Of a DNA stretch of 64,000 nt, positions 16,401-23,216 are shown piece after piece. Each line of letters starts with the position of its first letter. The stretch's first letter is position 1. Origin of the DNA: an uncultured Collinsella sp. (GTDB taxonomy: Bacteria; Actinomycetota; Coriobacteriia; Coriobacteriales; Coriobacteriaceae); the NCBI GenBank assembly GCA_900545605.1, contig UQZL01000002.1:1-64000 (forward strand). The letters run 5' to 3'. The notes beneath the pieces were generated by a model. It had not been told where the DNA came from, did not search any database, and was given only the letters and a program-made list of their open reading frames with translations. The position numbers were made by a program, and so were the translations under genes.

Positions 16401-17288
16401 ATGTATGACAAAGGACCCGTGCCCGGCCGCAACGACGCCTGCTGGTGCGGCAGCGGCAAAAAATATAAGAAATGTCACAGCGCCTTCGACGAGCGCCTCG
16501 AGCGCCTGTGGGAGGAGGGCTGGGAGGTTCTGCCCCGTACGCTCTACAAGACACCTGCCGACATCGAGGGCATCAAGCGCTCGGCCGCCATCAACGTGGG
16601 TGTGCTCGACTACGTCGGCGAGCACATCGCTGCGGGCATGACCACCAACCAGATCGACCAGATGATCTACGACTACACCGTCGAGCACGGCGGCACGCCG
16701 GCCGACCTCAACTACGAGGGCTACCCCAAGAGCGTGTGCACCTCGATCAACGACGTCGTCTGCCACGGCATTCCTTGCGACACGGACGTGCTGCACGAGG
16801 GTGACATTATCAACGTGGACTGTTCCACGATCCTAGACGGCTACTTTAGCGACTCGAGCCGCATGTTCTGCATCGGTGAGGTCTCTGCCGAGCGCCAGCG
16901 CCTGGTCGAGGTCACCCGCGCCAGCGTGGAGGCGGGTCTGGCGGCCGTCAAGCCATGGCTGCCGCTCTCCGTTATGGCCGAGGCCGTGCAAAAGACGGTC
17001 GAGGACGCCGGCTTTAGCGTGGTGCGCGAGTACGGCGGACACGGCATTGGTAAGGAGTTCCACGAGGACCCGTTTGTGGGCTTTACCACCGAGGCGCCCG
17101 ATGTGGATACCATCATGGCTCCGGGCATGGTCTTTACCATCGAGCCCATGGTCAACGCCGGAGCGCCCGACATTAAGATCAGCAAGGGCGATGGCTGGTG
17201 CGTGCGCACCAAGGACGGTAGCGATTCGGCTCAGTGCGAGGTACAGCTCGTGGTGACCGAGGACGGCTACGAGCTGCTGAGCTGGTAG
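16401..17288 (+). CDS. map: type I methionine aminopeptidase with N-terminal SEC-C zinc motif
   Basis: The protein is 295 aa. It removes the initiator Met from nascent proteins. Residues 10-26 are a SEC-C motif (RNDACWCGSGKKYKKCH) that binds zinc and is known from SecA and ribosome-associated proteins. The catalytic domain follows from about residue 50, with metal ligands D140, D151, H214, E248 and E280 and the substrate His122 (VVCHGIP). The N-terminal motif probably aids ribosome docking, as in MetAP forms with such extensions. AAGGAAG precedes the ATG. It ends at a strong terminator. Confidence 0.95.
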   Translation: MYDKGPVPGRNDACWCGSGKKYKKCHSAFDERLERLWEEGWEVLPRTLYKTPADIEGIKRSAAINVGVLDYVGEHIAAGMTTNQIDQMIYDYTVEHGGTPADLNYEGYPKSVCTSINDVVCHGIPCDTDVLHEGDIINVDCSTILDGYFSDSSRMFCIGEVSAERQRLVEVTRASVEAGLAAVKPWLPLSVMAEAVQKTVEDAGFSVVREYGGHGIGKEFHEDPFVGFTTEAPDVDTIMAPGMVFTIEPMVNAGAPDIKISKGDGWCVRTKDGSDSAQCEVQLVVTEDGYELLSW

Positions 17289-17297
17289 CTGTAGATG

Positions 17298-17355
17298 CGC
17301 CGGATGCTGACGGGCACGCTCGTCTTGCATCCGGCGTTTTTGTTTGAACGTTTTG
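17298..17355 (+). terminator. intrinsic terminator of map
   Basis: Ten-base stem CGCCGGATGC / GCATCCGGCG, long loop, then TTTTTGTTT. Confidence 0.85.
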
Positions 17356-17358
17356 CCT

Positions 17359-17401
17359 GATAAAACCTGCCAAAATAAACCTGTCCCTTTTTAGTAGGTT
17401 G
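17359..17401 (+). repeat. family C dispersed repeat
   Basis: Full-length copy containing CTGCCAAAATAAACCTGTCC followed by CTTTTTAGTAGGTT. It ends 17 bases before the dehydrogenase start codon. Other copies are at 3611, 26743, 57481 and 63683. Confidence 0.8.
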
Positions 17402-17418
17402 AGCAGAGAGGACTGCTT

Positions 17419-18354
17419 GTGAACATCCTGGTTTTGCTGCCCGTCAACGACCGCCATCGCGCAATTCTTGAGTCGAGTGCTCCGGGCGAGGACTTTATCT
17501 ACACGAGCTCCGACGCCATCACGCGTGAGCAGGTCGCCAACGCCAACGTGATCTTGGGCAACATAGACCCTGCCTTGCTTACCGCATGCGAGCATCTCCA
17601 GCTGTTGCAATTGCAGACCGCCGGCTATGACGATTACTTGGCCGCCGGCACCGTGCCGGCTGAAGCCAAGCTGTCTTGCTCGATCGGCGCCTACGGCCAG
17701 GCCGTGAGCGAGCACATGTTTGCCATGGTCCTTTCCATGATGAAGCGCCTGCCCGGCTATCACGACTTGCAGCGCGAGCATCGCTGGGAGGATTTGGGGC
17801 CGGTTACCTCGCTCAAAAATGCCAACGTGCTGGTGCTGGGCGCGGGCGACATTGGCGGCCACTTTGCCACGCTCTGCCGCAACATGGGCGCGCACGTCCG
17901 CGGCATCAAGCGCCATCCACTCGTCTACCCCATTGTGTTTGAGGACATGGACGGCATGGACGCTCTACCTGAGCGCCTGGCAGAGGCAGACATCGTCGCA
18001 TCCTTTATGCCGAGCACACCCGAGACCCGCGGCCTGGCGAACGCCGAGTTCTTCGCCGCGATGAAGCCGGGCGCCTTCTTTGCCAACGGCGGCCGCGGCG
18101 ACCTTGTGGTCGCCGACGACTTGGTTGCCGCCTTGGAGTCGGGACATCTCGCCGGCGCCGCGGTCGACGTCACCGACCCCGAGCCCCTGCCCGCGACAAG
18201 CCCGCTGTGGGATGCGCCCAACATGCTCATCACACCGCACGTCTCTGGCTGGTTCCACCTGGCAGCCACGCTCAACAACGTGGTCGACATCGCCGCGGAG
18301 AACCTGCGTCACCTGCAAGCCGGCGAAACGCTTCGCTGCTGGATCGAACACTGA
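17419..18354 (+). CDS. D-isomer 2-hydroxyacid dehydrogenase family protein
   Basis: The protein is 311 aa with a GTG start preceded by AGAGAGGA. The NAD-binding fold is at about residue 135 (LVLGAGDIGGHFA). Catalytic elements of the family are visible: the Arg region NGGRGDLVVADDL, the Glu in DVTDPEPLPATSPLW, and the His in LITPHVSGW. The N-terminal substrate domain is short and divergent. It would reduce a 2-ketoacid (or oxidise a D-2-hydroxyacid); the substrate is unknown. It is monocistronic, flanked by a family C repeat upstream and a family B element three bases after the stop. Confidence 0.88.
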   Translation: MNILVLLPVNDRHRAILESSAPGEDFIYTSSDAITREQVANANVILGNIDPALLTACEHLQLLQLQTAGYDDYLAAGTVPAEAKLSCSIGAYGQAVSEHMFAMVLSMMKRLPGYHDLQREHRWEDLGPVTSLKNANVLVLGAGDIGGHFATLCRNMGAHVRGIKRHPLVYPIVFEDMDGMDALPERLAEADIVASFMPSTPETRGLANAEFFAAMKPGAFFANGGRGDLVVADDLVAALESGHLAGAAVDVTDPEPLPATSPLWDAPNMLITPHVSGWFHLAATLNNVVDIAAENLRHLQAGETLRCWIEH

Positions 18355-18356
18355 TT

Positions 18357-18506
18357 GTTCCGGCGTTTTACCAAACGCCGGAACCCCTCGACGCTGCGAG
18401 CCCGCCAGAGCGGCAATCTGCCTTTCAATCGTCGGGCATGACCAGAAGGTCAATGCCCTCCTCTTTCACGTCACCTTGCTCGCTCTGGCGGGCTCTCGCT
18501 GACTTT
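18357..18506 (+). repeat. family B three-hairpin 3'-UTR element, copy 1
   Basis: Begins two bases after the stop codon. Hairpin 1: GTTCCGGCGTTT / AAACGCCGGAAC, loop TACC. Hairpin 2: CCCGCCAGAGCG pairs with CGCTCTGGCGGG and encloses hairpin 3, GCATGACC-AGAA-GGTCAATGC. It ends GCTGACTTTTG. About 80 percent identical to the copy at 58660-58812, with a compensatory change in hairpin 1. It may act as terminator plus stable 3' end. Confidence 0.8.
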
Positions 18507-18533
18507 TGTCCGACCTGCGGCATTCTCCCTTTT

Positions 18534-18564
18534 TGGTGCAATGGGGTCAGGTTAGTTTGCACCA
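18534..18564. repeat. short hairpin TGGTGCAA / TTGCACCA
   Basis: Eight-base arms around a 15-base loop containing GGGGTCAGGTT. It sits downstream of both the plus-strand dehydrogenase and the minus-strand small open frame. The U-run is poor for termination. Confidence 0.5.
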
Positions 18565-18640
18565 TTACGTTGGTTTTGCCTGCGATACTTTTGTCAAAGT
18601 GATATCAGGCATTCATCTGGCGTTTTCGACGTTTCGCCTA

Positions 18641-18823
18641 TTAGAGCCAGTCCATCTCCTTACCATAATGGTCCGAATAGGCGCTACGCTTGAGTTCTTC
18701 ATCGCTCGCTGGCCACGCGTTGGACACGTCGATTCCCGATTCATGGCAAGCGGTGGCGAACAGCTTCGACCCCTGATCGATTAGTTGAGACCTGCCCTCG
18801 GTCTTCTCGTCTTCGGCTTGCAT
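18641..18823 (-). CDS. small hypothetical protein coupled to the M18 aminopeptidase
   Basis: Sixty residues, hydrophilic, with a mixed composition like a real soluble protein (it contains SKLFATACHESGIDVSNAW and SDHYGKEMDWL). Its ATG follows the TAA of the aminopeptidase gene without a gap (TAAATG), a common arrangement for translational coupling. I do not recognise a family. It might be the remnant of an antitoxin-like or addiction protein, or not expressed at all. Confidence 0.4.
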   Translation of the reverse strand: MQAEDEKTEGRSQLIDQGSKLFATACHESGIDVSNAWPASDEELKRSAYSDHYGKEMDWL

Positions 18824-20209
18824 TTAGAGCTCCACGCTTTCGGCGCCGTTGATGGTTAGGTTGCGCTCGTAGAACGCGGTGAGAGCGCGGATGGCGTACA
18901 TCACGTCGCGTACGCCGCCGGTCTCGTAGCTCGAGTGCATGGCAAGCTGCGGCAGGCCCACGTCCACAGCATGCATGCTCGCCTGCATATTGGACAGATT
19001 GCCGAGCGTGGAGCCGCCGGCCATATCGCTCTTGTTGGCGAAGGCCTGCGTGGGCACGTCGGCGTCATCGCAGATGGCCTGGAACACCGCGCGGCTAAAG
19101 GCATCGGTGCAGTAGTGCTGGTTGGCGGCTTCCTTGATGACGATACCGCCGTTGAGCACCACCTGATTGCGGGCATCGCACTTCTCGGCGTGGTTGGGGT
19201 GCACGGCATGTGCGTTGTCGCAGCTTACAAGCATCGAGGCAGCAAGTGCGCGATGGTACGACTCGTCGTCAAAACCCAGCGATCCGTTGATGCGGCGCAG
19301 CGCGTCGGCCAAGAAGGTCGACATGGCACCCTGCTTGGTCTCGGAGCCAACCTCCTCGTTATCGAAGCAGCAGAAGACCGAGACGTCGTGCGCGTTTTCG
19401 GCGCCCAAAAATGCCTGTAGCGAGGTATAGACACAGGCCAGGTCGTCGAGCTTGGGCGTCGAGATAAACTCATCGGCCCAGCCCCAAATGCGCGCATCCT
19501 GACGATTGACCAGGAACAGATCGCGGCCCAGAATCTGCTCGGGCTCAACGTCCAGCTCGTCGGCGATCAGGGCATCGAAGTCACCCTGCTTAAGCTCGCC
19601 GGCGCTGATGAGCGGGCACAGGTCAACAGCTCGGTTGGGCGCAAAGCCCTCGTTAACGCCGCGGTTCATATGGATGGCAAGGCTCGGGATAATCGCGACT
19701 TCGCGCTCGGTGGCAAGCAGGCGGCTCTCAATACGGTCGCCTTCGCGTACCAACACGCGGCCCGCGAGCGCCAGCGGGCGGTCGAACCAGGTGTAGTCGA
19801 TCATGCCGCCGTAGGCCTCGGTGTTCAGGCGCAGCGTCTCGCCTGCGCCGTCGAGCTCGGGCACGGCCTTGACCTTAAACGTCGGCGAATCGCTGTGCGA
19901 CGCCGTGAGCTGAAAATGATAGTCACCGGCAACGCCGTCCTCGCCCCACGTCGCGGTCAGGTCCTCGCCCACCTTAAAGGCAATAACGCTCGAGGTATTG
20001 CGCTGCGTGTAATAACGCCCGCCCGGCTCGATGTCCCACGCCGCGTTCTCGGGCAGGTAGGTAAAGCCCGCCTCGTCGAGCTCGGCCATAATGGTCGCCG
20101 CCGTATGGAACATGCTGGGACATGCCTCGATAAAGTCGATGAGGTCGTTGGCGGCCTCGATATCGTCGGCCGTCACATGCGCGCGCTCGGGCGTTTCCTG
20201 ATCCGTCAT
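18824..20209 (-). CDS. M18-family aminopeptidase (aspartyl aminopeptidase-like)
   Basis: The protein is 461 aa. M18 peptidases are cytosolic dinuclear zinc enzymes that remove N-terminal, often acidic, residues. Visible motifs: TASHSDSPTFKVK (first His ligand), KLDDLACVY (bridging Asp), FDNEEVGSETKQGA (catalytic and metal Glu), SCDNAHAVHPN, and the C-terminal QLAMHSSYETGG with the last His. The ATG at 20209 follows AAAGGGGAGAGC and is preferred over longer alternatives that run into the upstream gap. A 60-residue frame follows directly. Confidence 0.92.
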   Translation of the reverse strand: MTDQETPERAHVTADDIEAANDLIDFIEACPSMFHTAATIMAELDEAGFTYLPENAAWDIEPGGRYYTQRNTSSVIAFKVGEDLTATWGEDGVAGDYHFQLTASHSDSPTFKVKAVPELDGAGETLRLNTEAYGGMIDYTWFDRPLALAGRVLVREGDRIESRLLATEREVAIIPSLAIHMNRGVNEGFAPNRAVDLCPLISAGELKQGDFDALIADELDVEPEQILGRDLFLVNRQDARIWGWADEFISTPKLDDLACVYTSLQAFLGAENAHDVSVFCCFDNEEVGSETKQGAMSTFLADALRRINGSLGFDDESYHRALAASMLVSCDNAHAVHPNHAEKCDARNQVVLNGGIVIKEAANQHYCTDAFSRAVFQAICDDADVPTQAFANKSDMAGGSTLGNLSNMQASMHAVDVGLPQLAMHSSYETGGVRDVMYAIRALTAFYERNLTINGAESVEL

Positions 20210-20370
20210 GCTCTCCCCTTTCGCTGGGTTGATGGTCCCCTCCAGCATACCCCGCCACGCCAGCGCCGCACTCTTCATTCCGTGTTTAATCCCGCACCGC
20301 TCACCAAGTTGAGCCATCATGCCCGTGCACCTTTTGCGACAATTACGCTAACAGGACGAGAGGAGCCGCC

Positions 20371-21456
20371 ATGAAGCCACGTAACATTGCCATCGCCTGC
20401 GGTGTCGCGGGAGTCGCCGTCAGCCTTGCCGCTGCCACCGGTATCGTTTATCACAAGCAAATCAAGTCCGCCGCGTCGCTCAAACGCTTGACCGGCTACG
20501 CGGATGGCTATGACCTGTACGCAATCGACATCGCCTACGACTACGATCTTAATCGCATCATCGCCGCTGGCGTGCGCGACGACCAGGCCTACATCGATGC
20601 CGTGGTGGCGCAGGTGCTGCCCGGCGTGCCGGCACATGTCCAGGCGCCCCAGTTTGCCTGCAGCGCTTTTGTCGCCGTAGATGCCGAAGGCCGCGTGCGC
20701 ACCGGTCGCAATTACGACTTTAAGGACGATACTTCGGCGCTGCTGGTGCGCAATCACCCGCGCGACGGCTATGCCTCCATCGGCTTTGCGGCCCTCAACA
20801 ACCTGGGCACCAACGCTCCGCTTGACTCCGTCGCCGGACGCACCGCTGCACTCATGGGCCCGTTTGCCCAGCTCGACGGTGTTAACGAATGCGGCGTGTC
20901 CATTGCCGTACTCACCCTGGATTCCAAGCCCTGTGACCAGGACACGCAACGCCCCGTCATCAATACCTCGCTCGCCATCCGTCTGGTGCTCGACCGTGCC
21001 GCCACCACGCAAGATGCTGTCGACCTGCTTTCTGCCTACGACGTGCACGCCATGGCCGGACGCGATTACCACTTCTTTATCAACGACGCCGCCGGTGACG
21101 CGCGCGTGGTGGAGTGGGACCCGCGCGACCCCGACCGCGCTTGCAAGGCGACGCCCGTGCGCCAGGTCACAAACTTCTACGCTTGCTACGCCGACGAGGT
21201 GCTCCCCAACCAAAAGAATGGCGAGCTAGGCCATGGCAAGGAGCGCGCCATCGCTATCGCCGATGTCCTTGACGCCCATGCCGGCGCCCAGGACGAGGCG
21301 GTCGTGTGGAAAGCCCTGCGTGCCGCGGCACAAGAGCCCAATCCGGACGATATCACCAGCAATACGCAATGGTCGGTCGTTTTTGACAATACCGAACCCA
21401 CCGCCGCTATTACGCTACGCCGCCACTGGGGCGACATCGATGCCTTCGCGCTGTGA
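20371..21456 (+). CDS. membrane-anchored linear-amide C-N hydrolase (Ntn-hydrolase family)
   Basis: The protein is 361 aa. A single N-terminal membrane segment (IAIACGVAGVAVSLAAATGIVY) is followed by an about 70-residue region and then the Ntn core starting at Cys97 (QFACSAFVAVDAEG), with RTGRNYDFK, which carries the Arg/Asp of the choloylglycine-hydrolase/acyl-CoA:6-APA acyltransferase fold, and GVNECGVSIAVL. The Cys is the expected nucleophile once the preceding residues are removed, so the first 96 residues would be both anchor and propeptide. Substrate candidates are N-acyl amino acids, bile-salt or other amides; I cannot choose. AGAGGAG precedes the ATG. Confidence 0.78.
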   Translation: MKPRNIAIACGVAGVAVSLAAATGIVYHKQIKSAASLKRLTGYADGYDLYAIDIAYDYDLNRIIAAGVRDDQAYIDAVVAQVLPGVPAHVQAPQFACSAFVAVDAEGRVRTGRNYDFKDDTSALLVRNHPRDGYASIGFAALNNLGTNAPLDSVAGRTAALMGPFAQLDGVNECGVSIAVLTLDSKPCDQDTQRPVINTSLAIRLVLDRAATTQDAVDLLSAYDVHAMAGRDYHFFINDAAGDARVVEWDPRDPDRACKATPVRQVTNFYACYADEVLPNQKNGELGHGKERAIAIADVLDAHAGAQDEAVVWKALRAAAQEPNPDDITSNTQWSVVFDNTEPTAAITLRRHWGDIDAFAL

Positions 21457-21595
21457 GGAGCCAGACCCGTCGACCTTACGCTCGCCTGACGTTGCTTACA
21501 TTTCTATACGCTTGAGCTAACACGTTTTACCCCGCGTCAACAGTGTGCGGGGGTAAACTTATGCGCATGTTATAACTTGCCCGGAAGGATTCATC

Positions 21596-22675
21596 ATGCT
21601 TAGGATCGGTCTTCTTACCAGTGGCGGCGACTGCCAGGCGCTCAACGCCACCATGCGCGGCATTGTCAAAACGCTTATGACCAATAGCGAAGAGCCTATT
21701 GAGATCTATGGTTTTGAGGACGGCTACCAGGGCCTTATCTACAGCCGGTTCCGCGTCATGACGCCCGCCGATTTTAGCGGCATCCTTACCCGTGGCGGCA
21801 CCATCCTGGGCACGAGCCGTACGCCGTTCAAGCGCCTGGATATTCCCGAGGCCGACGGCGTCGAGAAGGTGCCGGCAATGGTCCACACCTATCATAAGCT
21901 GCAGCTCGACTGCCTGTTTATGCTGGGCGGCAACGGCTCCACCAAGACCGCCAACCGTCTGCGCGAAGAGGGCCTCAACGTTATCGCCCTGCCTAAGACC
22001 ATCGATAACGACACCTGGGGCACCGAGCTGACGTTTGGCTTTACGAGCGCCATCGACGTCGCCACCAAGTGCATCGACGACATTCACACCACCGCTTCGA
22101 GCCACGGCCGCGTGTTCGTTATCGAGATCATGGGCCACAAGGTTGGCTGGATCCCGCTATACGCCGGCGTCGCGGGCGGCGCGGATGTCATCTTGATTCC
22201 CGAGATCCCCTACGACATGGATAACGTCATCAAGACCATCGAGCATCGCATGGAGACCGGCAGCCGCTTTACCATCGTGGCCGTCGCCGAGGGCGCTATC
22301 TCCAAGGAGGACGCGGCGCTGTCCAAGAAGGAGTACAAGAAAAAGCTCGCCGAGCGCACGAGTCCGTCGATCGTCTACGACATCGCCAAGGAGATCGAGG
22401 CCAAGACTGGTCGCGAGACCCGCGTCGCCATCCCCGGCCACACGCAGCGCGGCGGCCAGCCCGACGCCCAGGACCGCATCTTTGCGACCCAGTGCGGCGT
22501 CGAGGCAGCGCTCGGCTGCCTACGCGGCGAGTTTGGCTACATGATTGCCCTGCGTGACGGCAAGATGTGCCACATGCCGCTCGAGGAGGTCGCCGGCAAG
22601 CTCAAGTTTGTCGACCCCCAGAGCGACCTGGTACGCGAGGCCAAGGCGTTGGGCATCAGCTTCGGCGACGAATAG
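21596..22675 (+). CDS. pfkA: 6-phosphofructokinase (group III type)
   Basis: The protein is 359 aa. It phosphorylates fructose 6-phosphate in glycolysis. The PFK fold is clear: LLTSGGDCQALNA, GGTILGTSR, GGNGSTKTA and PKTIDND with the catalytic Asp (D137). At the residues known to set the phosphoryl donor (E. coli 104 and 124) this protein has Gly114 and Lys134, the mixed pattern of actinobacterial/group III enzymes that include both ATP and PPi users. The Mg-binding Asp103 of E. coli is Asn113 here. Either donor is possible. GGAAGG precedes the ATG. A family A palindrome follows. Confidence 0.93.
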   Translation: MLRIGLLTSGGDCQALNATMRGIVKTLMTNSEEPIEIYGFEDGYQGLIYSRFRVMTPADFSGILTRGGTILGTSRTPFKRLDIPEADGVEKVPAMVHTYHKLQLDCLFMLGGNGSTKTANRLREEGLNVIALPKTIDNDTWGTELTFGFTSAIDVATKCIDDIHTTASSHGRVFVIEIMGHKVGWIPLYAGVAGGADVILIPEIPYDMDNVIKTIEHRMETGSRFTIVAVAEGAISKEDAALSKKEYKKKLAERTSPSIVYDIAKEIEAKTGRETRVAIPGHTQRGGQPDAQDRIFATQCGVEAALGCLRGEFGYMIALRDGKMCHMPLEEVAGKLKFVDPQSDLVREAKALGISFGDE

Positions 22676-22700
22676 CCTCGGCCGAAACTGCTCTCATCGG

Positions 22701-22818
22701 AGACCCCAGGGCTTACCTCCCAAATCGTCCTCGGACATGTCAGGATCCCGCCGTGCGCTTCGCGCGGCGGGATCCTTCCGTCCTGCGGAAAGATTTGGGA
22801 GGTAAGCCCTAGGGCCTC
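22701..22818. repeat. family A composite palindrome, copy at 22.7 kb
   Basis: Outer arms 22708-22725 and 22793-22810 are perfect 18-mers (AGGGCTTACCTCCCAAAT). Inside lie CGTCCTCGGACATG (22726-22739), an inner stem GGATCCCGCC/GGCGGGATCC, and CGTCCTGCGGAAAG before the second outer arm. It lies downstream of pfkA facing the exporter gene on the other strand, so it can end transcription both ways. Confidence 0.88.
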
Positions 22819-22833
22819 CTGCGGTGACTGGGG

Positions 22834-23118
22834 AGGCCGAGACTATTCGTCTTCTTGCTGCGGGTGCCTGGGGTAGGATGCGGCGTGCATTTTTGGGAGT
22901 ATTCAGCAGCCGAGGGTGCCTGCATACTGGATTTTGGGCGAAAGGCAGGCACCATGGGCCGCATCCTGTAAAAAAACGAGCGGCTCTAGAGGCGTTGGGA
23001 CTCAGAATCGGGGCTTTCAGCGCAGTTTTGCACCCCCGCCCCCGCGCCCGCGGACCCCGGGACGCTGAATACTCCGGAATTTGCACGGCGCCCCCTGGGG
23101 TACCTGTGGGCAAAAAGC
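22834..23118. other. non-coding stretch with nested inverted repeats
   Basis: I see no convincing gene. GGAGTATTCAGC (about 22897) faces GCTGAATACTCC (about 23064), and inside it GGATGCGGC faces GCCGCATCC. Pairing between CGAGGGTGCC and GGACCCCGGG is only partial. This may be the remains of another palindromic element. Confidence 0.5.
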
Positions 23119-23156
23119 AACCGCCCCGTCAAAGTATGCATTTGGCGGGGCGGTTT
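23119..23156 (-). terminator. bidirectional terminator-like hairpin
   Basis: AACCGCCCCGTCAAA faces TTTGGCGGGGCGGTT with one wobble pair and a seven-base loop. A T-run is present on the right side only (GGTTT). It lies 60 bases after the stop of the exporter gene. Confidence 0.65.
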
Positions 23157-23216
23157 ATGCAAAAATGCTGCTGCGGGCGCGTCGGCAGCTCGCTAGAACT
23201 TGAATCCCAGGGCAGG

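Noticed and set aside
18534..18564. Terminator of the M18 aminopeptidase operon
   Set aside because: Neither side has a U-run in the required direction, so I list it only as a hairpin.
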